Origin: Desulfuromonadaceae bacterium
GTDB taxonomy: Bacteria > Desulfobacterota > Desulfuromonadia > Geobacterales > Pseudopelobacteraceae
Assembly: GCA_028687585.1 (NCBI GenBank)
Contig: JAQTZV010000003.1
Span: 186,001-250,000, forward strand
Length of the DNA: 64,000 nt
Direction: 5' to 3'
Positions 19,593 to 28,694 of the stretch are shown here, piece after piece. The notes under the pieces are model-generated. The model saw only the letters and a list, made by a program, of their open reading frames with translations, was not told where the DNA came from and searched no databases. Position 1 is the first letter of the stretch. The number at the start of each line of letters is the position of its first letter. Both the position numbers and the translations under genes were made by a program.

Positions 19593-20648
19593 ATGCGTAT
19601 TCTGATTGTCAAAATATCCGCCCTCGGAGACATAATCCACGCGCTTCCGGTGCTCGACTATCTGCGTCAGGCAGCTCCCGGAGCTGAGATCGACTGGGTC
19701 GTAGAGGAACAGAATCGAACAATTCTGGAAGGGCATCCCCTAATCAGGAACGTGATTAGCATCAATACGCGTGCGTGGCGCAAAGCGCCGTTCTCGGCCG
19801 GCACCTGCCGCGAGGTAGGCGCGGTCGTCAGGCGACTGCGCAGTGCATCATATGATATGCTGTTCGACCTGCAGGGAAACATAAAAAGCGGCATTATTGC
19901 CGCGCTCACAGGTGTGCCCAAGCGCTACGGCTTTGATCGCAACGGTGTCCGCGAATCCCTGAACCTGCTCTTCACCAACCATCACATCCCACTTGGGCAG
20001 GGCGACCACCAGATCTCCAACCGCTCGCTGAAAATCGTCAGTTCAGCTTTTAACGAGGAGTATTCCTCATTTGCCCTTACCAGCCATATCCAGACAAGCA
20101 CCGAGGATGATCAGGCTGCCGGGGAGTTGCTGCGCGCGACAAAAGGGAATACGCATCTGCTGTTCCATACCGGGACCACCTGGGAGACAAAAAAGTGGTC
20201 CAAGGAAGAGTGGCTCGAACTGGGGCGGCTCGTGCTGCACAGATTTCCTTCTGTCAGCATCCTGTTCTCGTGGGGCAATGAACAGGAACATGTAGAGGCG
20301 GAGTGGCTTGCACACGCACTCGGTAATCGGGCGTTACTCCTGCCGCGACTGCAATTGAAGAGTTTCTGCGCACTTTTGAAAAAGGTAGACCTTGCGGTTG
20401 GAGGGGATACGGGGCCGATCCATATTGCCGCCGCCGTTGGCACGCCGACCGTTTCATTCTATCGCGCCACCGACGCCAGGCGTAATGGTCCCCAAGGCTC
20501 CCGGCACATTACGCTCCAATCCAGCATGCCCTGTACCATCTGTTTGAAGAGGTCATGCCCGGATGACAATGCTTGTCGCCTCACCATTCGGAAGGCCGAC
20601 ATGTTTGATGCCATAGTCAGTATCATAGCACCTGGGGAACTACGTTGA
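19593..20648 (+). CDS. waaC: LPS heptosyltransferase I-like (WaaC, GT9)
   Basis: This 351-residue protein begins MRILIVKISALGDIIHALPVL, the typical heptosyltransferase I opening. DLQGNIKSG near residue 92 and VGGDTGPIHIAAAVGTPTVSFY near residue 270 are further family blocks. It should attach the first heptose to Kdo-lipid A. The ATG at 19593 follows the previous stop by one base; the longer frame from 19542 would overlap that gene and lacks a family-like N-terminus. Confidence 0.85.
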   Translation: MRILIVKISALGDIIHALPVLDYLRQAAPGAEIDWVVEEQNRTILEGHPLIRNVISINTRAWRKAPFSAGTCREVGAVVRRLRSASYDMLFDLQGNIKSGIIAALTGVPKRYGFDRNGVRESLNLLFTNHHIPLGQGDHQISNRSLKIVSSAFNEEYSSFALTSHIQTSTEDDQAAGELLRATKGNTHLLFHTGTTWETKKWSKEEWLELGRLVLHRFPSVSILFSWGNEQEHVEAEWLAHALGNRALLLPRLQLKSFCALLKKVDLAVGGDTGPIHIAAAVGTPTVSFYRATDARRNGPQGSRHITLQSSMPCTICLKRSCPDDNACRLTIRKADMFDAIVSIIAPGELR

Positions 20649-20667
20649 AGTTTGTTATCGTGCATAT

Positions 20668-21534
20668 ATGAAAACGTTCCTCTTCGTCAATCCGGCATCC
20701 GGTCATCATTCAGTAGATCGATTGCAGTTTGTCCGGGAACAGTTACGGAAACGCGAAGTGGTTCCGGAAGTTTTTGAGGTCCGGACTCCGGCTGAAATTT
20801 ACGCCTGCTGCAGCGGTATCAATATGGAACCGGTGCCGCCTCTCGTTATTGTTGCCGGAGGTGACGGCACATTCAATGCGGTGGTCAACGGGCTGAATCC
20901 CGGGACTGCCACTCTGGCGGTGCTGCCGTTCGGTACCTCAAACGTGCTGGCGGCGGAAATCGGCATCATCTCTCTGGCAGATGCACTTGAACGGATAACC
21001 GTAGGAAAGAGCCGTTCCCTGTCAGTCGGGATTATTGAGCTGGAAGGCCGCACGCTCCGTTTTGTGCTCATGGCGGGAATCGGCCTTGATGGCGCTGTTG
21101 TCAGAGATGTCTGGCCGTTAGGGAAAAGATTCCTGCGACAGGGTGCATACGCACTGTCGGCACTGAAACGCGCTCTACTGTGGGATTCAACACGGTTCGA
21201 AATCAGTTCTCCGGAGGCCACTGTGGTATGCCACACCGCCATTATCTGTAATGCCTCCCGCTACGGTGGCGATTATGTTCTGTCACCTGACTGCAGTCCC
21301 TTCATGCCGGGGCTTTCCGCGGTTTGTATTACGGGAAACAGCCGCAGCGCATACCTGGATAGTGCGCTGGAACTGTTCCGTAACAGGGTAGGGGCCAGCA
21401 GGAATCTAACCCGCATTGACTCTTCGAATTTTGAGATTCGAGGGGTACACCCTATCCAGATCGATGGTGATTTTGTCGGCTATGGGCCGGCACGCATAAC
21501 GGAACACCCCGATTTTGCCAGGATTATTGTTTAG
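20668..21534 (+). CDS. Diacylglycerol kinase/YegS-like lipid kinase family protein
   Basis: This 288-residue protein shows the DAGK catalytic-domain motifs FVNPASG (about 5-11) and VIVAGGDGTFNAVVNGL (about 60-76), and LAVLPFGTSNVLAAEIG. The GGDGT loop binds ATP. It may phosphorylate diacylglycerol or another lipid. It lies 19 bp after waaC and is probably the last gene of the LPS cluster; a strong hairpin follows at 21591-21629. Confidence 0.85.
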   Translation: MKTFLFVNPASGHHSVDRLQFVREQLRKREVVPEVFEVRTPAEIYACCSGINMEPVPPLVIVAGGDGTFNAVVNGLNPGTATLAVLPFGTSNVLAAEIGIISLADALERITVGKSRSLSVGIIELEGRTLRFVLMAGIGLDGAVVRDVWPLGKRFLRQGAYALSALKRALLWDSTRFEISSPEATVVCHTAIICNASRYGGDYVLSPDCSPFMPGLSAVCITGNSRSAYLDSALELFRNRVGASRNLTRIDSSNFEIRGVHPIQIDGDFVGYGPARITEHPDFARIIV

Positions 21535-21590
21535 AGGCATCTCTGCTGCAATTATTTCATAACCCTGATAAACAGGATAAGTGCGTTAAC

Positions 21591-21629
21591 GAAGTTATTT
21601 TCTGCCAGAAACGCGCAGAAAATAACTTC
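21591..21629. repeat. Perfect 15-bp inverted repeat (hairpin) after the LPS cluster
   Basis: Arms 21591-21605 (GAAGTTATTTTCTGC) and 21615-21629 are exact reverse complements around a 9-nt loop. No T-run follows, so it is not a standard rho-independent terminator, but it sits where transcription from the LPS genes should end. It may be a transcript-end hairpin or part of a dispersed repeat. Confidence 0.7.
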
Positions 21630-21658
21630 TAACTTACTAAACAGGATGTACACACAGT

Positions 21659-22429
21659 ATGGCACTTCATCGCTTTTCCCGAACGGAACTTCTGATCGGT
21701 ACCACAGGATTGTCAACCCTGGCAGACAGGCATGTCATGATCTGCGGCGTCGGCGGCGTCGGCAGCTATGCCGCAGAGGCTCTCGGGCGGGCAGGCGTCG
21801 GCCTGATCACTCTGGTGGATTTTGATGATATCTGTCTGACCAACATCAATCGGCAAATCCATGCGCTTTCCAGCACAGTTGGCCAGTGTAAAGTGGCGGC
21901 AATGGCAGCTCGACTGCGCGACATCAACCCGGCGGCTGAGGTCAGGCCGGTCAAGGAGTTCTTCTCCGACGAGAATGCCGGACGGCTACTCAAGCCTCGC
22001 CCCGATTATGTCCTTGACGCCATTGACCATTTCACCGCCAAGGCATCTTTGATAACGACCTGCCGCCAACTGGGCATTCCGGTCATATCCAGCATGGGAG
22101 CTGCAAACAAGCTGGATCCTTCTAAAATAGAAGTATCCGATATTGCTGCTACCAAAAATTGCCGGATGGCACGCAGCATGCGGAAAATCCTGAAAAATTC
22201 CGGCATCACTTCCGGAGTACAGGTGGTTTACTCGACTGAACTGCACAGGGAACTTGATTCGGCATCAGCAAGCGCATGCGGAACAGACTGTATCTGTCCC
22301 AATCGGTCGGAACAGACGTTCCGCTGTGAGCATCGCCGGGTGATTCTCGGCACTGTTTCATACATACCTTCCATCTTTGGACTGACTATGGCAGGGGTTG
22401 TCGTTACCGAGCTTTTGAAGCCGAGTTGA
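21659..22429 (+). CDS. tcdA: tRNA threonylcarbamoyladenosine dehydratase TcdA (CsdL)
   Basis: This 256-residue E1-like enzyme cyclises t6A37 of tRNA to ct6A with ATP. The nucleotide loop GVGGVGS lies at about 30-36, followed by LVDFDDICLTNINRQ. SSMGAANKLDPSKIEVSDIAAT near 160 is family-specific, and a Cys-rich segment (ACGTDCICPN) lies near the C-terminus. Length is normal. It stands alone between the LPS cluster and rho. Confidence 0.93.
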   Translation: MALHRFSRTELLIGTTGLSTLADRHVMICGVGGVGSYAAEALGRAGVGLITLVDFDDICLTNINRQIHALSSTVGQCKVAAMAARLRDINPAAEVRPVKEFFSDENAGRLLKPRPDYVLDAIDHFTAKASLITTCRQLGIPVISSMGAANKLDPSKIEVSDIAATKNCRMARSMRKILKNSGITSGVQVVYSTELHRELDSASASACGTDCICPNRSEQTFRCEHRRVILGTVSYIPSIFGLTMAGVVVTELLKPS

Positions 22430-22730
22430 TACTCGATAGAAAAATATTCAGCATTTACCGGTAACATGTGCTGTTTTTTATTGACAAGCCCGGAAAATAA
22501 GAGGTAACGTCACAACACCTCAGATTAAGCATCCTGGCACCCAGAATTGATCCCTAGAAAATTTCACAGTTGATACTAATCAAACCTCTGGAAAAACCGT
22601 ATATCTCCTATTGAGCATGAAACCTCGACATTGCCTTTTCATAAACGTAGCCCATACGATCTTACCTGGAATCTAAGTCCACGATGCACAGCCCCATACA
22701 CTACAAGAGCGACTCTACGCAGGAGAACAG
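22430..22730. other. Leader region upstream of rho
   Basis: This 301-bp stretch holds no gene. It contains a TTGACA at 22481-22486 followed at 18 bp by TAACGT, a weak promoter candidate. A long untranslated rho leader is usual, since Rho often terminates its own leader transcript. I saw no strong hairpin or riboswitch fold by eye. Confidence 0.4.
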
Positions 22731-23978
22731 ATGAATTTACAAGAGCTTAAAGGCAAGAAGATCAGCGACCTCAACACAATTGCACGGGATCTTAGCATTG
22801 AGGGGGCTTCGAGTCTTCGTAAACAGGATCTGATATTTGCTATTCTGAATGCCCAGACGGAGCAAAACGGTTCCATCTTTGGCGAAGGAGTTTTGGAAAC
22901 TCTTCAGGACGGCTTCGGCTTTCTGCGGGCCACTGACTACAACTACCTGCCCGGCCCGGATGATATCTACGTATCTCCCAGTCAGATACGGCGTTTCAAC
23001 CTGCGCACTGGGGACACCGTTTCCGGCCAGATCAGGCCCCCAAAAGAGGGTGAACGTTATTTTGCGCTGCTCAAAGTTGAGTCGGTCAACCACGAATCAC
23101 CCGAGGTTGCCCGCGACAAAATACTTTTCGATAACCTGACACCGCTCTACCCGCAGGAAAAGCTCACCCTCGAAACAACAGCGGAAAATATGCCGATGCG
23201 CATCATCGAGCTGGTTGCTCCAATCGGAAAAGGGCAGCGCGGCTTGATTGTTGCGCCCCCTCGCACCGGCAAGACGGTATTGATCCAGAATATCGCCAAC
23301 TCGATAGCCTCCAATCACCCGGAAGTATATCTGATCGTCCTTTTGATCGACGAACGTCCGGAAGAGGTTACCGACATGCAGCGTTCAGTTAAGGGTGAAG
23401 TTGTTTCCTCCACCTTTGACGAGCCGGCGACTCGTCACGTTCAGGTTGCCGAGATGGTCATCGAAAAGGCCAAGCGACTGGTGGAACATAAAAAGGATGT
23501 CGTCATCCTGCTTGACTCGATCACCCGTCTGGCACGGGCATACAATACTGTCTTGCCTCCATCCGGCAAGATCCTGACCGGCGGTGTCGATGCCAATGCT
23601 CTCCAGAAGCCAAAGCGTTTCTTTGGTGCGGCGCGTAATATTGAGGAGGGTGGCTCGCTGACGATAATTGCCACTGCACTGGTCGATACCGGCAGCAAGA
23701 TGGATGATGTTATCTTTGAAGAGTTCAAGGGTACCGGTAACATGGAGCTGCACCTTGACCGTAAACTTGTTGAGAAACGTACTTTTCCGGCCATTGATAT
23801 CAACAAATCGGGGACTCGTAAAGAAGAGCTGCTGATCGAAAAAACAGCGTTGAACCGGATCTGGATCCTGCGCAAAGTAATTCACCCGATGAACGTTGTC
23901 GACAGTATGGAATTTCTCCTCGACAAACTTTCGGAAGCCAAGACAAATCAGGCTTTTCTCGATTCAATGTCAAAATAA
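22731..23978 (+). CDS. rho: Transcription termination factor Rho
   Basis: This 415-residue hexameric RNA helicase has the N-terminal Rho_N segment ([21 protein letters not shown]), an RNA-binding cold-shock-like domain around 50-125, and the ATPase core. That core carries the P-loop APPRTGKT (about 177-184), [13 protein letters not shown], and the Q/R-loop region [10 protein letters not shown]. It is full length without large insertions. It is followed by rpmE, a common pairing. Confidence 0.97.
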   Translation: MNLQELKGKKISDLNTIARDLSIEGASSLRKQDLIFAILNAQTEQNGSIFGEGVLETLQDGFGFLRATDYNYLPGPDDIYVSPSQIRRFNLRTGDTVSGQIRPPKEGERYFALLKVESVNHESPEVARDKILFDNLTPLYPQEKLTLETTAENMPMRIIELVAPIGKGQRGLIVAPPRTGKTVLIQNIANSIASNHPEVYLIVLLIDERPEEVTDMQRSVKGEVVSSTFDEPATRHVQVAEMVIEKAKRLVEHKKDVVILLDSITRLARAYNTVLPPSGKILTGGVDANALQKPKRFFGAARNIEEGGSLTIIATALVDTGSKMDDVIFEEFKGTGNMELHLDRKLVEKRTFPAIDINKSGTRKEELLIEKTALNRIWILRKVIHPMNVVDSMEFLLDKLSEAKTNQAFLDSMSK

Positions 23979-24065
23979 TAAAATAAAGTTGTTGCAAAAT
24001 ATTGTTAAACTGGTTACGATCACACTTTACTGTTACGTCGTAAAGCACTACTGAAGGAGGAAGAG

Positions 24066-24266
24066 ATGAAAGAAGGCATCCACCCGGATTATACCGAGAT
24101 TACCGTTAAGTGCCAGTGCGGTAATACATTCCAGACACGTTCCACAAAGAAAGAGATCAGCACTGAGATCTGTTCTGCATGCCACCCGTTCTACACCGGC
24201 AAGCAGAAACTGATTGACACAGCAGGTCGTGTTGAGCGCTTCAAAAAACGTTACGGACAGCTTTGA
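24066..24266 (+). CDS. rpmE: Ribosomal protein L31 (zinc-binding C+ form)
   Basis: This 66-residue protein keeps the zinc-site cysteines (CQCGN and [13 protein letters not shown]), so it is the C+ type of L31. It starts behind GAAGGAGGAAGAG. A terminator follows 24 bp after its stop. Confidence 0.96.
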   Translation: MKEGIHPDYTEITVKCQCGNTFQTRSTKKEISTEICSACHPFYTGKQKLIDTAGRVERFKKRYGQL

Positions 24267-24290
24267 TCGATCGTTTCGTAAACTCGTGAG

Positions 24291-24325
24291 AGGGGCTTTG
24301 TCGCAAGGCAAATCCCCTTTTTTTT
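24291..24325 (+). terminator. Rho-independent terminator after rpmE
   Basis: A stem AGGGGCTTTG.. (24291-24302) pairs with ..CAAATCCCCT (24307-24318) with one internal mismatch and a short loop, followed by a run of eight T. It ends the rho-rpmE transcript. Confidence 0.85.
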
Positions 24326-24432
24326 CTCCTGACCCCCATCTGCCGGGCTGCTTGGGAGCTACTACCACATCAGAGCATGCCAGTTTCTGAATTCCCATTG
24401 CTTAACCCTGAGCATGGCTCGAGCAGGACACC

Positions 24433-25125
24433 ATGAACGTCACCCTGATCGAACACACACCCAACCCCGAACGTACGGTAGCACTCGCTGCCCGTCTCTG
24501 TTACTCACCGACATCCATTGATGAATTGAGGGAAAAGCTGGCGGTTTCAGATATTGAGTCCTTTCTGGACAAGATCATGTCACTGGGGCACCACTCGGTA
24601 CTTGAACACGCCTCGTTTACCTTCGGCATTGAGGGGATTTCGCGCGTTACCACGCACCAGTTGGTACGGCATCGTATCGCCTCTTTTTCGCAGCAATCCC
24701 AGCGGTATGTTTCGCATAAGGAAGAGTTTACCTCAATCATGCCGGATACCATCGCTGAAAACCCTGAAGCCCGGCAGATATTCGCATTTATGTCCGAAAC
24801 CGTGCACAAGGCGTACGCTCAACTGATCGAAATGGGTATTCCGGCGGAAGATGCCCGCTATATTCTGCCCAATGCCACAGAAACAAAAATCATCATGACC
24901 ATGAACGCCCGCGAGCTTTTACACTTTTTTGCCCTGCGCTGCTGCCAGCGGGCGCAGTGGGAAATACGCGAAATGAGTGTCGAGATATTGCGACTGGTAA
25001 AAAGAATTGCACCCATTATTTTCCGCCAGGCCGGCCCCGGCTGTGTTGGGGGCCCCTGTCCGGAAGGAAAGTTCTGCTGCGGGCAGACGACTGCAGTCCG
25101 GGAATTTTACAAAAATCTTGAATAA
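24433..25125 (+). CDS. thyX: FAD-dependent thymidylate synthase ThyX
   Basis: This 230-residue flavoprotein makes dTMP from dUMP with methylene-THF and NAD(P)H. The ThyX motif RHRIASFSQQSQR (about 79-91) is intact, and HHSVLEHASFTF and LPNATETKI...NARELLHFFALR are also family blocks. The tail is Cys-rich (CVGGPCPEGKFCCG), a feature seen in some ThyX of anaerobes. No classical thyA lies in the window. Confidence 0.95.
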   Translation: MNVTLIEHTPNPERTVALAARLCYSPTSIDELREKLAVSDIESFLDKIMSLGHHSVLEHASFTFGIEGISRVTTHQLVRHRIASFSQQSQRYVSHKEEFTSIMPDTIAENPEARQIFAFMSETVHKAYAQLIEMGIPAEDARYILPNATETKIIMTMNARELLHFFALRCCQRAQWEIREMSVEILRLVKRIAPIIFRQAGPGCVGGPCPEGKFCCGQTTAVREFYKNLE

Positions 25126-25203
25126 AATATTATTCCAGTTTCAAATCGAAGAAGAACCATCGAAGATGGGGCTTTTATTTGGAATCGCGGAATTAGAGGT
25201 ACT

Positions 25204-26151
25204 ATGGATAAGATATATGTCGGCGGCCAGGCGGTAATTGAAGGGGTAATGATGCGTGCTCCCCGCTCGGTGGCCATTGCTGTTCGTCGGGCCGACGGTG
25301 AGATTGTCGTAAAGAAAGAGTTGGTTGTGCCGCTCTCCGAACGTTTTCCGGTCGTAAAACTGCCGATTATTCGCGGTGCCGTAGCACTCTTCACCTCCCT
25401 GATCATCGGTATCAAGGCGCTTAATTTTTCTGCCACCGAAGCGATGACGGAAGATGAAAAAGAAAAAGAGGGCGCAAAGAATAAAGAGAGTGGCAAAGAA
25501 GGGGGGAGCGACCTCTCTTCGTGGGCTATGGCCGGCACCATGACAATCGCCTTCGGTTTCGGAATCTGTCTGTTTTTTCTCTTTCCGCTCTATCTGACAA
25601 AACTGCTGACACCGGTTATCGGCGACAACAATATCGTCTTTAATCTGGTCGACGGCGTCATCCGGGTGATTGTTTTTCTTCTCTATATCTGGGCTATTTC
25701 ACGGATGGAAGATATTCAGCGGGTTTTTCAGTATCACGGCGCCGAGCATAAATCGATTTTTGCCTTCGAGGCCGGTGATGAGCTGACTGTTGCGAATGTG
25801 GGCCGTTACAGCCGCCTGCACCCTCGCTGCGGGACCAGTTTTCTTCTGATCGTAATGCTGGTCAGCATCGCCGTGTTTTCATTGATTCCCAAGCTCTGGC
25901 CGTTCTATCTCAAAGCCGGTTCGCGAATCGTGCTGTTACCGATGATCGCCGGTATATCCTATGAATTTCTCAAATGGAGCGCCACTCACGACAATCATCC
26001 GCTTGTTAAAATGATAATCACCCCCGGCCTGGCGCTGCAGCGCCTGACCACTCGCGAGCCTGATGACAAACAGCTTGAAGTTGCCATTTGCGCCCTGAAC
26101 GAGGCGCTGGAAGTCAACGCAGGCTACAAAGATGACCGGCTGGTGGTATAG
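25204..26151 (+). CDS. DUF1385 family membrane protein
   Basis: This 315-residue protein opens with IYVGGQAVIEGVMMRAP, the characteristic start of DUF1385. It has hydrophobic segments near residues 105-135, 145-165 and 210-260, and the conserved YHGAEHKSIFAFE block near 180. A charged insert (KEKEGAKNKESGKEGG) lies before the first membrane segment. Function is unknown. In relatives it commonly sits before prfA; here an RluA-type gene follows. Confidence 0.88.
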   Translation: MDKIYVGGQAVIEGVMMRAPRSVAIAVRRADGEIVVKKELVVPLSERFPVVKLPIIRGAVALFTSLIIGIKALNFSATEAMTEDEKEKEGAKNKESGKEGGSDLSSWAMAGTMTIAFGFGICLFFLFPLYLTKLLTPVIGDNNIVFNLVDGVIRVIVFLLYIWAISRMEDIQRVFQYHGAEHKSIFAFEAGDELTVANVGRYSRLHPRCGTSFLLIVMLVSIAVFSLIPKLWPFYLKAGSRIVLLPMIAGISYEFLKWSATHDNHPLVKMIITPGLALQRLTTREPDDKQLEVAICALNEALEVNAGYKDDRLVV

Positions 26152-26173
26152 TCCCCCCGAGATAATCATACCT

Positions 26174-27067
26174 ATGCTTACATTTACTATTACCCACCAG
26201 GACCACTGCCGGCGACTTGAAAGTTACCTGCGCACGCTCATGCCGACTTCGCCGTTCGGCTATGCCCGCAAACTGATCAAAAACGGTGCGGCCAGGTGCA
26301 ACGGCACCGTAGTCACTCCCGATACGTTACTTGCGAACCTCGATACAGTGACACTTAAGGAAAGTGGCGCTACAACCGGCTATATCACCGCCACCCGCCC
26401 GGTTGTGGATATTCTCTACGAAGACGGCCTGATCTTGATTGCCAACAAACCTGCCGGTCTGCCGATGCACCGCACTGCCGAATGTGAAGAGAATCTGGTG
26501 GACGTTGGCCAATCCTATATGGTTCAGCGCGGGACGCCGTGCAAACTGTATCCGGTCAACCGTCTGGATCGCGGAACCTCAGGGGCGGTCATATTGGCTA
26601 AAAGTTCCAGCTCCGCCGGCATCTACGGACGCCAGGTTAAAGATACCGGTCTGGATAAGCTCTATCTGGCGTTGGTATGGGGAACTCCTGAAGATCATGG
26701 AACCATTACCGAACCGCTGGACGAAAAAGAGTCAGAAACCCGCTACCGCATCCTGCTGACAGGTGAAAACTCTTCACTGCTTGCCGTGACGCCGATCAGC
26801 GGACGGATGCATCAGATCCGCCGCCATCTGGCGGCAATCGGTCATCCGGTTATAGGTGACAAACGTTACAGTGGCGGGGATATGCCGGAATTGTCAGGGT
26901 TTGCCCTGCACTCGTTCCGGACGTCACTGGCTCTGTCTGAAGCGGGGACCTTGACCGTCTCTGCTCCCGTATCGGAAGAACTGTTGACTCTCTGCGAGCA
27001 GAGAGGGTTTGGGCGCGACACTTTGCTGGAAACAATATACCGGTTGGCACAACGGGAGGTGTTATGA
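26174..27067 (+). CDS. RluA-family pseudouridine synthase
   Basis: This 297-residue protein has an N-terminal S4-like region (about 10-70: YARKLIKNGAARCNG). The catalytic block YPVNRLDRGTSGAVIL follows, in which the Asp is the nucleophile, and then the GRMHQIRRHLAAIGHPVIGDKRY segment. It should isomerise uridines in rRNA or tRNA; the site is not predictable. The ATG at 26174 gives a family-like start; the longer frame from 26132 overlaps DUF1385. The stop overlaps the next gene (ATGA). Confidence 0.88.
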   Translation: MLTFTITHQDHCRRLESYLRTLMPTSPFGYARKLIKNGAARCNGTVVTPDTLLANLDTVTLKESGATTGYITATRPVVDILYEDGLILIANKPAGLPMHRTAECEENLVDVGQSYMVQRGTPCKLYPVNRLDRGTSGAVILAKSSSSAGIYGRQVKDTGLDKLYLALVWGTPEDHGTITEPLDEKESETRYRILLTGENSSLLAVTPISGRMHQIRRHLAAIGHPVIGDKRYSGGDMPELSGFALHSFRTSLALSEAGTLTVSAPVSEELLTLCEQRGFGRDTLLETIYRLAQREVL

Positions 27068-27828
27068 GTGGGAAAACAATATTTATTACCGGAGCATCGG
27101 CCGGATTCGGCGCAGCCTGCGCCCGGATGTTTGCCAGCGGTGGTAACCGGCTGATTCTGACTGCACGGCGGATTGATCCGCTTCTGAAACTGCAGGAAGA
27201 GTTGGCCGCAGACGCTGAAGTGCATATCATTCCGCTGGATGTCCGTGATCGTGAAGCGGTACAGGGTGCTGTTGACGGCCTGCCGGAACGCTTCCGCTCA
27301 ATTGACATACTGGTTAATAACGCCGGCCTGGCTCTGGGACTGGAGCCGGCACACCAGGCTGATCCGGATGACTGGGACACCATGGTTGATACCAACATCA
27401 AGGGGGTAATGTACTGTACCCGCTTCGTGCTGCCCGGCATGGTGGCCCGAAACCGTGGCCACATTATCAATATCAGCTCGACTGCCAGTGACTGGCCGTA
27501 TCCGGGCGGCAACGTCTATGGCGGCACCAAAGCCTTTGTCACCCAGTTTTCCCGCAATTTGCGCTGTGATCTGCTCGGCACACGGGTACGGGTCTCCTGC
27601 ATTCAGCCCGGCATGGCCGAAACGGAATTTTCAAAAGTACGGTTCAAGGGCAACGAGGAGAAAGCTGCCGGCGTCTATCAAGGCACCGAGCCTCTGACTG
27701 CAGAGGATATTGCTGAAACGGTGCGCTGGATTACCAGCCAGCCTCCGCATGTCAATGTCAATACCCTGGAACTGATGTCAATCGATCAAGCCTGGGGACC
27801 GTTCGCTATTCACCGGGAACAGAAATAA
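27064..27828 (+). CDS. Short-chain dehydrogenase, YdfG-like
   Basis: This 254-residue SDR has the NADP loop TGASAGFG (about 9-16), NNAG (about 89), catalytic Ser in NISSTA (about 139) and YGGTK (about 152-156). The ending NVNTLELMSIDQAWGPFAIH matches the YdfG group, NADP-dependent 3-hydroxy acid/serine dehydrogenases. The substrate here is not known. It is translationally coupled to the pseudouridine synthase gene. Confidence 0.88.
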   Translation: MSGKTIFITGASAGFGAACARMFASGGNRLILTARRIDPLLKLQEELAADAEVHIIPLDVRDREAVQGAVDGLPERFRSIDILVNNAGLALGLEPAHQADPDDWDTMVDTNIKGVMYCTRFVLPGMVARNRGHIINISSTASDWPYPGGNVYGGTKAFVTQFSRNLRCDLLGTRVRVSCIQPGMAETEFSKVRFKGNEEKAAGVYQGTEPLTAEDIAETVRWITSQPPHVNVNTLELMSIDQAWGPFAIHREQK

Positions 27829-27859
27829 TTGGTATAACTTACAACAAGGGACAGCTAAC

Positions 27860-28495
27860 ATGGCAAAAGAACTGTACGTCGGGCATATATCGGAACAGGC
27901 GACTGAAGAAGATCTCCGCAAACTTTTTGAAATTATGGGGGTTGTCACCTCCGTCCACCTGATCGTTGACGAACAGACCGGTGAATTCAAGCGTTGCGGC
28001 TATGTGCGGATGCTGTCCGAGGTTAATCTGAATGAGGTGGTTGAAACTCTGGATGGCACGTATCTGATTGACCGCTGCATTGTCGTCAGCATTGCCGTAC
28101 CACAGAAAGATCGCCCGGCGAAGACACCATTCGTCAAGAGGACGCCTAAAGCTGGTGCACGCCCTGCAACAGCCCGGCCTGCGGCAGGAGCCCGGCCGGC
28201 GGCAGCTTCGCGCCCTGCGGCGGGTGCTCGAACGACAGCAGCTGAGAGAAGCGCCGGAAGTTCTCGCCCTGCAGCGGCAAAGCCTGCGCGGAGCAGCCGT
28301 CCGCCAGCCAAGGAAGCAACCAAGGTCGGCCGCTCTTCAGCGGCAAAAGATGCGGTCAGAAAATTCCGCCCCAAAGCAACGAAAGATGCGGCAGCTACTG
28401 AACGTCCGGCGCCAGCGGGCAAACGGAGCGGACGCCCGACCGCCGGCAAGCGGCAGGGAGAAGGTTCGCGCCCGCCTGCCAAAGGTCGCAGATAA
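27860..28495 (+). CDS. RNA-binding protein: RRM domain plus Ala/Pro/Arg/Lys-rich tail
   Basis: Residues 1-80 form an RRM fold with RNP2 (LYVGHI) and RNP1 (KRCGYVRM), as in cyanobacterial and proteobacterial RRM proteins that bind RNA in the cold or regulate mRNA. Residues 95-211 are a low-complexity basic tail with recurring RPAAGAR and PAK units, resembling histone H1-like tails. The tail probably adds general nucleic acid affinity. The start lies behind AAGGGACAG. The repetitive tail may vary in length between strains. Confidence 0.85.
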   Translation: MAKELYVGHISEQATEEDLRKLFEIMGVVTSVHLIVDEQTGEFKRCGYVRMLSEVNLNEVVETLDGTYLIDRCIVVSIAVPQKDRPAKTPFVKRTPKAGARPATARPAAGARPAAASRPAAGARTTAAERSAGSSRPAAAKPARSSRPPAKEATKVGRSSAAKDAVRKFRPKATKDAAATERPAPAGKRSGRPTAGKRQGEGSRPPAKGRR

Positions 28496-28527
28496 ATAGC
28501 TTTTCGACGAAAACATAAAAAGCTTCT

Positions 28528-28635
28528 TTAACGGGGATGAAGGGGATGGACAGGATAAAATTGTGAAGAACAACGTCGTAAGGCAAACGTTTTTGACCTT
28601 GCTGTTATCCCCTGCATCCTATTCATCCCTGTTAT
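28528..28635. repeat. Long imperfect inverted repeat upstream of the DUF4139 gene
   Basis: The arm 28528-28558 (TTAACGGGGATGAAGGGGAT...) is closely similar to the reverse complement of 28603-28635, with a loop of about 44 nt. The GGATGA-rich arms look like a dispersed intergenic repeat rather than a gene-specific signal. The hairpin would form in the leader of the next gene. Confidence 0.65.
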
Positions 28636-28694
28636 ATAATTCCTCACAGCAATGCGCCGAACAGGTTACAACCCAGATGAACAAGGAGCGCACC

